13,507 nucleotides of DNA, taken from assembly GCA_022592445.1 (NCBI GenBank), contig JABYQR010000656.1, positions 1 through 13,507 on the forward strand, in the 5' to 3' direction. This document shows, in pieces, positions 7,528-13,507 of this stretch (position 1 is the first letter of the stretch; the number at the start of each line of letters is the position of its first letter). The position numbers and the translations under genes are program-made. The DNA comes from Cytidiella melzeri (lineage: Eukaryota; Basidiomycota; Agaricomycetes; Polyporales; Irpicaceae). Under the pieces are notes generated by a model. The model was not told where the DNA came from, did not search any database, and saw only the letters and a list, made by a program, of their open reading frames with translations.

Positions 7528-8036
7528 TGTCATGGATGGCCTGAATAGCCCTTAATTTTCGCAATTTACCTCTTGTTTTTATCTGTAAAACTCCGGGCTG
7601 CAGCTCAGTTGCAACCTTCTCTGCACAAACTCCCTTTTCACGTCTATTAAGCGCCCGTATCACGTGGCTTAGACGCTCCACACGGTCACATTACTTGCTA
7701 CTACGTCACACTGGCATGTGACTTAGCTTAAGTAAGCCCACATGGCTACAGACACATGGTTCAGCCCATAGCTAGGGTTTGATGTCATAAATGACGTCCA
7801 CATGGACTCCTTTTGTTCTTTCCTTATTGTTCTCTTTATGGAAGGATGTTCTCACAGGTGTGGGAATGGAATACAATAGTTGGTCTCCTTTTAGATAGAT
7901 TCTCTCACGGGTAGAGTTCTTGGCAAGGTCTAGACAATAGCTATTGTTCTCCTTTAGGTAGTTCTTTTGTTCTTCGTTCACACGGCTTCTTGCAAAGCCT
8001 GCCCTCAACATGGTCTGTGCGCAGGTCCCTGAAGTC

Positions 8037-8044
8037 TATATATA
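8037..8044 (+). promoter_or_regulatory. TATA box of LTR B
   Basis: TATATATA, 34 nt before the 10-mer at 8071 that is predicted to be the RNA 5' end. Confidence 0.75.
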
Positions 8045-8100
8045 CTGCTGCATGTACGCTCCTAGCCCCCATCTCGACCTCTTGGTCTTTACTGGGCTAG

Positions 8101-8167
8101 GTAAGCAAATCCCCTCTGTACTACATAGCTGGTAGTCAGAATACTAACTTGGTCTTTACTGGGCTAG
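8101..8167 (+). other. Candidate intron 1 inside the LTR leader, copy B
   Basis: GTAAGC donor at 8101, perfect TACTAAC at 8142-8148, and GGGCTAG acceptor ending at 8167; 67 nt, with 19 nt between branch sequence and acceptor. All three signals are strong for a fungus. The same 18-20 nt (ending CTTTACTGGGCTAG) stands before both donor and acceptor. Copy C has one of these and no intron, continuing from GGGCTAG directly to AT as the spliced RNA would. A tandem duplication, or loss by recombination between the repeats, would give the same picture. Confidence 0.55.
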
Positions 8168-8285
8168 ATTTCTGAATAAGTTTGATAGCTGGTGAACGCA
8201 TTGTGCTTCACGCCTGCCACCACCTCCTCGTCGACATCCACATCGTGTCCCTGTTTGTCACGTCGAGCCCTGTCTCCGTGTCATT

Positions 8286-8295
8286 AGGTCGAGAT
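8286..8295 (+). other. Self-complementary primer-binding site, copy B
   Basis: AGGTCGAGAT lies 2 nt after the LTR end and is the exact reverse complement of ATCTCGACCT at 8071-8080, the predicted first 10 nt of the transcript. In the Tf1/sushi group the RNA 5' end folds back on such a site, is cleaved, and primes minus-strand DNA in place of a tRNA. No TGG-initiated tRNA-type site is seen at the LTR edge. Confidence 0.7.
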
Positions 8296-8362
8296 CGTTG
8301 TGTAACCCCTGGGTTTATATCTCCTCCCCCACCGTTTACAAAAGTTTATTCCTGTTTGACGA

Positions 8363-8435
8363 GTACGTCTCCGGTCTCATCATACCGTTGAGCTACCACT
8401 TACGTCGACCGTTTGAACCCCCCTGCGTTGTCTAG
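8363..8435 (+). other. Candidate leader intron 2 (creates ORF1 AUG), copy B
   Basis: GTACGT donor at 8363 and TCTAG acceptor ending at 8435, 73 nt. Splicing joins A8362 to T8436-G8437 and gives ATG in a good context (A at -3). Without splicing ORF1 begins at GTG, which a eukaryote would rarely use. The leader from 8071 to 8362 has no ATG. The branch sequence is weak (CTTAC or TTGAAC), which lowers confidence. Confidence 0.55.
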
Positions 8436-9166
8436 TGCCTAAGGACACGCGCACCCGTTTGTCTAAGGACCTCACTACCAACGAGCCTCAGCTCAAGAGG
8501 TGCCTCCCGCCTTCCTTCTTTAACGCTCTCGCTGCCAAGCGAAAGAGCGGTCAACCTCATCGCTGGTCTGACAAAGACCTGGTCGCCGTTGCCGACTATG
8601 TCTCCAAGAAACCGCCAGTGAAAGGCATCACTCTCACCGTCCCCTCGTACGAGGAAAATCGACAACTTCGCGCTTCTGCCAGAGCATACGGAGAACGCGT
8701 TGCCGAAGAACGTGCTCGCACCTTAGCAGAGCAACGTATCCACAAGCCCACACTCTCTGAGCAGCTTTCCAAGCTCCCTGCACCCACTCCCGCTCCCGCT
8801 GCACCAAAACCGGTACTCCTTGATTTCAAAAAGTTGTCATCAGTCGACCTCATAGGCATCTTCAAGCCTAAGCTCACCGCTGTCCACACACGACTACAAG
8901 CTCTCACTGAGCTTCAAGAACTTCTCCATTGCGCGGACCCCGACCACCGCCGCGCTCTGCTTCACCTCGTCAATAAAGTCAACCGCTTCCTCAATCGACT
9001 TGACGAACTCGCGCCAGTCACAGCAGACCGTGAGTGGCAACTTCTAGACTGGGGTTGCAAGGCAATTGGGAAGATCTCGTTTAAACAGCTTCGCAAGAAT
9101 TATAGCAAAGTTCTTGCCCAGCTTAACATAGTCAATAGAGATAGCTACTTCGACTGGATTAGATAG
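8436..9166 (+). CDS. ORF1: unknown 243-residue protein upstream of gag, copy B
   Basis: An intact frame that I cannot assign to a family. If intron 2 is spliced, the start codon is A8362 plus TG at 8436. Layout: basic N-terminus (1-60, with PHRWSDKDL), a charged helix likely to form a coiled coil (about 74-103, YEENRQLRASARAYGERVAE), a Pro/Ala linker (113-127), and an all-helical C-terminal domain (129-243) with TRLQALTELQELL, LLHLVNKVNRFL and DREWQLLDWGCKAIG. There is no CCHC, no protease DSG, and no signal peptide or membrane segment. Copies B and C differ here mostly at third codon positions, so the protein has been under selection. Position before gag suggests a structural or RNA/DNA-binding role. 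It could be a duplicated, diverged capsid-like domain or a captured host gene; both are guesses. Confidence 0.8.
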
Positions 9167-9282
9167 TCCAGAAAGTTTTGCCTGCCACAATTTGTGATAA
9201 TTGCATCCACTTCTTTGATTCGAGCGCGGTCACAGACGACCACTTCTACTAAGAAAATCGACGACTCATCACCAAAGAAGAC
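9167..9282 (+). other. ORF1-gag spacer with remnant of Cys-rich segment, copy B
   Basis: 116 nt, against 255 nt in A and about 42 nt in C. One frame reads ICDNCIHFFDSSAVTDDHFY then stop, matching A's Cys-rich segment with mainly silent changes. It is out of frame with ORF1 here because of small indels around the ORF1 stop. Confidence 0.55.
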
Positions 9283-10497
9283 ATGGACCCCAACCAGCCC
9301 GCTGCCCCTGCTGCTCCAGCTGCCCCAGTTGCCAATTTGAGCCAGCAAGATGTCCTAAATATACTGGGCGTCCTGTCACAAAGGATGATTGACCTCACCA
9401 ATCAAGTGGCTGCTTTGGCAGCCGTTCAGGCACCAGCCGTCGCCGCGGCCACGCATACGTCCCGAGAACGGAGTATTGTCGAGAAGCCTGTCTCTTTTAA
9501 GGGAAAAACGTCGTCGGAAGCAAGACTTTTCCGGCATGCTTTCATCGTCTGGGCTCAGAATCAGGGCAAGGCGTTTTTCCAACAGGACGCGCAAGGCCAG
9601 GTCCGAGTGGATAACAACGGTGCGAGGATCTTTGATCCTCATAAACTCATCACAAGCGCCCTGTCTTTCATGCAAGAAGACGCCGCTGATTGGGCTCGCC
9701 CTCATATCGAGGAGCTGGCCAACTCCAAACCAGCATTCGGTAACAACTGGGACACTTTTATCGAGGCTTTCAAAGCCAAATTCGAGCCTATAGACGCTGT
9801 CATGGAGGCCAAGACAAAGATCACCAACATGAAGCAAGGCAACAAAACCTTCGCCGCCCACATCTCCGAGTTTGAGACATGGGCCCCTCACACTGGCTGG
9901 AGCCAGCAGGACCTCTTCGATCGTCTCAAGTCGAGCTTGAGCACTGAGTACTTGCAACGCGTCTCGTACTTCCAAACCCGCGCCGCCACCTATGACGCAC
10001 TCAAAGACCAGTGCAAAGCGGTCGATGCTCAACTCGCCGACCTCCGCAACAGCACCGGCAAGGTCATCCGTGATCCCAATGCCATGGAGATCGACGCCTC
10101 CCGGTTCTCTGCCTCGTTTGACTCACTCTTTGCGGGTCTGGGCAAACAGGAGATCTTCCAGAAATGGAAGAAGGAAATGAGCAAGCGCTGCTCAGTTTGT
10201 GGATCCGAGAACCACAAGAAGAGGGACTCGAAACACCCTGACGACCCGGTTTGCAATCACTGTGGTGGTACGGGTCACTGGGGGGCAGTTTGCCTGAAAC
10301 GGCTTCAAGGTGTCCCTAAGGGGCAAAAAGTCGCTGCGACCTTGTCGACCTCGTCGACCACTACTGCGCCAAAGCAAGACGCATCCAATGACAAGGATGC
10401 TAAGATTGCTGCTCTCAAGGACATGCTGGACATCCAGAAAAACAAATGGATGAGATGGCAGCCAAAATCAACGCGGTTTTTTGAAACGGACTCGTGA
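9283..10497 (+). pseudogene. gag: gag (capsid and nucleocapsid), copy B, frameshifted end
   Basis: A frame of 404 codons from an ATG. Residues 1-17 are Pro/Ala-rich; 20-50 form a likely coiled coil (LSQQDVLNILGVLSQRM); 68-260 are the Retrotrans_gag-type capsid region with WAQNQGKAFF, SFMQEDAADWARPHIEEL and a WDTFIEAFKAKF helix. C303/C306 are followed by the CCHC knuckle C324-C327-H332-C337, which would bind packaged RNA. Compared with A, 15 residues are missing in frame after residue 261. Near 10440 one base is missing, so the last 19 codons are out of the ancestral frame and skip the TGA at the U6 site. Gag would still carry capsid and zinc knuckle, but normal Gag-Pol fusion is disturbed. 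Confidence 0.9.
10477..10485 (+). other. Probable -1 ribosomal frameshift site at the gag-pol junction
   Basis: TTTTTTGAA. In the ancestral gag frame (seen in A) codons read GTT TTT TGA, and pol continues in the -1 frame as TTG AAA CGG. Slippage of Phe-tRNA from UUU back one base onto UUU at a stop would join them. The six T and the GA are kept in A (592-599). No downstream pseudoknot was worked out. Confidence 0.5.
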
Positions 10498-11295
10498 CAA
10501 AGCCGCAGCTGCGAGTCCCCCCGATACCCCGTCCTCGTCTTCTACCTCGTCATCTTCGTGTACCATAGCAACTCCGTGCCCGTCGTCTGTTATCTCTTCA
10601 TGTACTATCTCGTCGCTAGATCGGTTATCTTCTCATTTCCGTGTACATGTACTAGTCAAAGGTCTCAATAGAAGCATCCGTGTTCCTGCTATGATTGACT
10701 CAGGAGCCACGGCTTTGTTCATCAGTCACCAGTTCGTCAAAAAGCATAAGATTATCCAACACCCTCTTGAAAGGATCATCTCATTACACAACATTGACGG
10801 AACTAAGAACAAAGCGGGCGGATTAACACACTTCGTGCGCCTCACACTTACAGTTGGAGACCACACAGAAAAGGCAGAGTTTCTCGTCACGGACTTAGGT
10901 CCAGAAGACGTTATTCTTGGGCTACCATGGCTCAAACGCGTAAACCCTACCGTTAACTGGGAAAAAGGAGAAATGACAATTCCGAGCGGCTCGGAAGAAT
11001 CTCCTGATGAACCTTTCCAGAAGGTTGACGGTAATCGCAAAGAACGTAGGCAGTGGGTCAAAGCCGGTATTATCCAAGACACCACTGACGAAGTCTGGTG
11101 TATGGCCGGCTTCACCTATTCTACTAAGCTTGCTGCCGAAGCAAACGAAGCTAAAGCTCAGCGCTCCTTCGAAGACATTGTTCCATCAGAGTATCACCGA
11201 CATGCTAAAGTCTTCTCTGAGGAAGAGTCTAATCGGCTACCCCAGCATCAGCCCTGGGACCATTCGATTGATCTCAAACCAGACGCTCCTGAGAC
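10481..11295 (+). pseudogene. pol: pol, protease and start of reverse transcriptase, truncated by copy C
   Basis: An open -1 frame relative to gag, of 271 codons before the insertion. Residues 11-50 are Ser/Thr-rich. The retropepsin-like protease follows, with catalytic DSG at 73-75 (MIDSGATALF) and the second conserved block VILGLPWL at 144-151. Then come a charged linker and the typical lead-in to reverse transcriptase (VPSEYHRHAKVFSEEES, then PWDHSIDLKPDAPE, 234-271). Copy C begins inside the next codon, so no polymerase motif (YxDD), RNase H or integrase is present. The interior is free of stops, suggesting that B was fairly young when interrupted. The remainder of pol should resume beyond C, outside the window. 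Confidence 0.88.
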
Positions 11296-11987
11296 TGTCA
11301 TGGATGGCCTGACTAGCCCTTAATTTTCGCAATTTATCTCTTGTTTTTATCTATAAAACTCCGGGCTGCAGCTCAGTTGCAACCTTTCCTACATAAACTC
11401 CTTTGCACGTCTATTAAGCGCCCGTATCACGTGGCTTAGACGCTCCACACGGTCACATTACTTGCTACTACGTCACACTGGCATGTGACTTAGATTAAGT
11501 AAGCCCACATGGCTCCAGACACATGGCTCAGCCCATAGCTAGGGTTTGATGTCATAAATGACGTCCACATGGACTCCTTATTGTTCTTTCCCTATTGTTC
11601 TCTTTATGGAAGGATGTTCTCACAGGTGTGGGAATGGAATACAATAGTTGGTCCCCTTTTAGATAGATTCTCTCACGAGTAGAGTTCTTGGCAAGGTCTA
11701 GACAATAGCTATTGTTCTCCTTTAGGTAGTTCTTTTGTTCTTCGTTCACACGGCTTCTTGCAAAGCCTGCCCTCAACATGGTCTGTGCGCAGGTCCCTGA
11801 AGTCTATATATACTGCTGCATGTACGCTCCTAGCCCCCCATCTCGACCTCTTGGTCTTTACTGGGCTAGATAACTTGTATAAAGTCTGATAGCTGGTGAG
11901 AGCATTGTGCTACACGCCTGCCACCACCTCCTCGTCGATATCCACTTCGTGTCCCTGTCTGTCACGTCGAGCCTTGTCTCCGTGTCA
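11296..11987 (+). repeat. 5' LTR of copy C (692 bp)
   Basis: Same ends as LTR B (TGTCATGG and CCGTGTCA). It is shorter mainly because the 67-nt intron-like insert is absent after 11869. It has CACGTG (11428-11433), TGATGTCA (11547-11554), TGACGTCC (11559-11566) and the conserved U3 block ending at the 10-mer ATCTCGACCT (11840-11849). Confidence 0.87.
11805..11812 (+). promoter_or_regulatory. TATA box of LTR C
   Basis: TATATATA, 35 nt before the predicted transcript start at 11840. Confidence 0.75.
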
Positions 11988-11989
11988 TT

Positions 11990-11999
11990 AGGTCGAGAT
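11990..11999 (+). other. Self-complementary primer-binding site, copy C
   Basis: AGGTCGAGAT, 2 nt past the LTR end, exact reverse complement of 11840-11849. Same geometry as B. Confidence 0.7.
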
Positions 12000-12061
12000 C
12001 GTTGTGAAACCCTGGGTTCCCCCATTCCCACCGTTTAAAAAAGTTTATTCCTGTTTGACGA

Positions 12062-12133
12062 GTACGTCTCCGGTCTTTCCATACCGTTGAGCTACTACTT
12101 ACGTCGTCCGTTTCTACCCCCTGCGTTGTTCAG
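12062..12133 (+). other. Candidate leader intron 2 (creates ORF1 AUG), copy C
   Basis: GTACGT donor at 12062 and TTCAG acceptor ending at 12133, 72 nt. A12061 joined to TG at 12134 gives the ORF1 start codon. C keeps this intron although it lacks intron 1. Confidence 0.55.
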
Positions 12134-12860
12134 TGCCTAAGGACACGCGCACCCGTTTTTCCAAGGACCTCTCTACGAACGAGCCTCAGCTCAAGAGGTG
12201 CCTCCCCCCATCTTTCCTCGACGCTCTCGCTGCCAAGCGTACGAGCGGTCAACCTCATCGCTGGTCTGACAAAGACCTCGTCAACGTCGCCAAGTACGTA
12301 TCCAAGAAGCCGCCTGTCAAAGGCATCACCCTCACTGTCCCCTCTTACGAGGAAAATCGACAACTTCGCGCTTCTGCCCGAGCATACGGAGAACGTGTAG
12401 CCGAGGAACGTGCTCGCACTCTTGCTGAGCAACAAACTCACAAGCCAACTCTCGCTGAGCGACTTGCCAAACTCCCTCCGCCCACTCCCGCTCCCGCTGC
12501 ACCCAAACCGGTACTGATAGACTTCAAGAAGTTATCACCGGTTGACCTCGTAGGCATTTTCAAGCCAAAACTTACCGCCGTCCGCACTCGCTTGCAAGCT
12601 CTCACAGAGCTTGAAGAACTCCTGAACCGCGCCAACCCCGACCACCGTCGCGCCCTGCTTCACCTCGTCAACAAGGTCGATCGTTTCCTCAACCTAGTCG
12701 ACAATCTCGCTCCCGTCACAGCAGACCGCGAGTGGCAGCTCTTGGACTGGGGTTGTAAAGCAATCGGGAAAGTTTCTTTTAAGCAGCTCCGTAAAAACTA
12801 CACAAAGTTCTTGCGCAGCTTAACGTAGTTAATAACGATAGCTACTTCGAGTGGATCTAG
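12134..12860 (+). pseudogene. ORF1 (unknown protein upstream of gag), copy C, late frameshift
   Basis: Collinear with ORF1 of B for about 225 residues, with the charged helix, Pro/Ala linker and DREWQLLDWGCKAIG block all present. One base is missing near 12800 (the codons after KNY), so translation leaves the frame and stops at 12828. The ancestral frame can be followed beyond this to SYFEWI and a TAG at 12858-12860. Most differences from B are silent; the block from REWQLL through KQLR has about ten silent changes and one Ile/Val change. Only the last 15 or so residues are lost, so partial function is conceivable. Confidence 0.78.
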
Positions 12861-12902
12861 ACAGTCCACAATTTTGTAACAAATTGCATACACTTCTTCG
12901 AC

Positions 12903-13507
12903 ATGGATCCCAACCAGCCCGCCGCCCCCGCTGCCCCAGCTGCCCCAGTCACCAACCTGAGCCAGCAAGACGTCTTAAATATGTTAGGCGTCTTGACACA
13001 AAAAATGGTAGACCTTACCAATCAGGTGGCTGCACTTGCAGCTGCACAGGCACCGGCGGTTGCCGCTGCTACCCACGTTTCTCGGGAAAGAAGCATCGTC
13101 GAGAAACCAGTCTCCTTCAAGGGGAAAACCTCGTCGGAAGCCGGCTCTTCCGCCACGCGTTCATAGTATGGGCGCAAAATCAAGGAAAAGCGTTCTTTCA
13201 GCAAGACGCGCAAGGCCAGGTCCGAGTGGACAACAATGGCGCGAGGATCTTCGATCCTCACAAACTCATCACCAGCGCCTTGTCGTTTATGCAGGACGAC
13301 GCTGCAGACTGGGCTCGCCCTCACATTGAGGAGTTAGCCAATAGCAAACCAGCATTTGGAAATGACTGGGACACGTTTATCGAGGCCTTCAAGGCAAAGT
13401 TTGAGCCTATTGACGCGGTCATGGAGGCCAAGACTAAGGTTACCGGCATGAAGCAGGGTAACAAGACATTCGCCGCCCACATCTCGGAGTTCGAGACCTG
13501 GGCCCCT
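12903..13507 (+). pseudogene. gag: gag, 5' part, frameshifted, copy C
   Basis: The ATG at 12903 opens the same Pro/Ala-rich N-terminus and LSQQDVLNMLGVLTQKM helix as B. Near 13142 one base is missing after the KTSSEA codons and the frame ends at 13166. The ancestral frame resumes at once (LFRHAFIVWAQNQGKAFFQQ) and runs open to the window end at ETWAP, with SFMQDDAADWARPHIEEL on the way. The zinc knuckle would lie outside the window. Over 60 codons (13154-13333) I count 29 differences from B, 28 of them silent. Confidence 0.88.

Larger units (their letters stand above)
7528..8283 (+). repeat. 5' LTR of copy B (756 bp)
   Basis: Runs from TGTCATGGATGG to CCGTGTCA. U3 is 7528-8070 and R-U5 is 8071-8283 if transcription starts at the self-complementary 10-mer. 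U3 motifs are CACGTG (7661-7666), TGATGTCA (7780-7787) and TGACGTCC (7792-7799), the inverted repeat GTCACA...TGTGAC, and the 14-bp palindrome near 7936. The block 7863-8070 differs from copy C at only two substitutions. A minus-strand ORF of 75-79 codons in U3 is open in all three LTRs. Confidence 0.87.
7528..11295 (+). mobile_element. Ty3/gypsy LTR retrotransposon copy B (5' part)
   Basis: This is the best preserved copy: 5' LTR, primer-binding site, leader with two candidate introns, ORF1, gag and pol up to the start of reverse transcriptase, where copy C has inserted in the same orientation at 11296. Left flank is helicase coding sequence. The 5 nt before the LTR (GTATA, 7523-7527) are the candidate target duplication; its partner would lie beyond the window. 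Gag has a 1-nt deletion near its end and lacks 15 residues found in A, so even B is probably not autonomous. Confidence 0.9.
11296..13507 (+). mobile_element. Ty3/gypsy LTR retrotransposon copy C, nested in B
   Basis: Same family and same orientation as B, starting with TGTCATGGATGG inside B's pol at the beginning of reverse transcriptase. Contains LTR, primer-binding site, leader, ORF1 and the first part of gag, then leaves the window. The 5 nt before it (GAGAC, 11291-11295) are the candidate target duplication. ORF1 and gag each carry a 1-nt deletion. Confidence 0.9.

Noticed and set aside
7532..7543. LTR start at TGGATGGCC instead of TGTCATGG
   Set aside because: The TGTCA/G before it is shared by all three copies while the flanks differ, so the repeat starts at TGTC.
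7780..7799. ATF/CREB-like TGATGTCA and TGACGTCC as proof of stress control
   Set aside because: Only A has the full TGACGTCA; eight-base matches in a 750-bp LTR are weak alone, so they are listed as motifs only.
8082..8167. Simple tandem duplication in LTRs of A and B
   Set aside because: Not excluded, but donor, TACTAAC and acceptor fall in the right order and spacing, so it is reported as a candidate intron with the duplication as the alternative.
8284..8320. tRNA-type primer-binding site (TGG...)
   Set aside because: No TGG-initiated match follows the LTR end; the 10-nt self-complementarity explains the region better.
9376..10032. 218-codon minus-strand ORF across gag of B
   Set aside because: Mirror of a codon-biased gag frame; the silent differences between copies support the plus strand only.
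1..13507. tRNA, rRNA, CRISPR or bacterial operon features
   Set aside because: None seen; the content is eukaryotic retrotransposon, with no arrays of spaced repeats and no cloverleaf noticed by eye.

Overview
The window looks like a transposon-rich accessory region of a filamentous fungus, probably a basidiomycete. This is inferred from chromodomain Ty3/gypsy elements, introns of about 70 nt with fungal-type splice signals, and a fragment of a RecQ-like helicase of a type frequent in mushroom-forming fungi. No ordinary intact host gene is visible. Almost everything is LTR retrotransposon, in nested and partly broken copies.

Layout. (1) 1-3723, minus strand: copy A of a Ty3/gypsy family. Read right to left it has a 5' LTR, leader, an extra ORF called ORF1 here, gag, and the start of pol (protease). 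It is decayed by point mutations and indels. (2) 3724-5029, plus strand: the 3' end of a different chromodomain element, D (integrase C-terminus, polypurine tract, 3' LTR). A sits antisense inside D's integrase gene. (3) 5030-7050: unassigned DNA with a decayed coding stretch, a TATA box, a 16-nt C run, a frameshifted Cys/His-rich ORF and a T-rich tract. (4) 7051-7527, minus strand: RecQ-like helicase fragment cut off by the next element. (5) 7528-11295, plus strand: copy B of A's family, the best preserved (LTR, leader, ORF1, gag, protease, start of reverse transcriptase). (6) 11296-13507, plus strand: copy C of the same family, inserted in B's pol and running off the window.

How the A/B/C family seems to work. 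Each LTR has a TATATATA box. A 10-nt sequence 34-35 nt downstream of it is the reverse complement of a 10-nt sequence 2 nt beyond the LTR end. This is the arrangement expected for self-primed reverse transcription as in Tf1/sushi elements. The leader carries a candidate 72-73 nt intron in all three copies, and its removal would join A to TG and create the AUG of ORF1. A and B carry a second candidate intron inside the LTR (67 nt, with TACTAAC) that C lacks exactly. ORF1 is a 243-residue protein I do not recognise, placed before gag and conserved at protein level between copies. Gag ends in a CCHC zinc knuckle, and a U6-GA stretch at its stop leads into the -1 frame of pol.

The most unusual features are ORF1, its splice-assembled start codon, the LTR intron present or absent between copies, and a U3 promoter block almost identical in copies whose gag genes differ by about 15 percent at nearly only synonymous sites. 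Identity counts were made by eye on stated stretches; no database search was possible.
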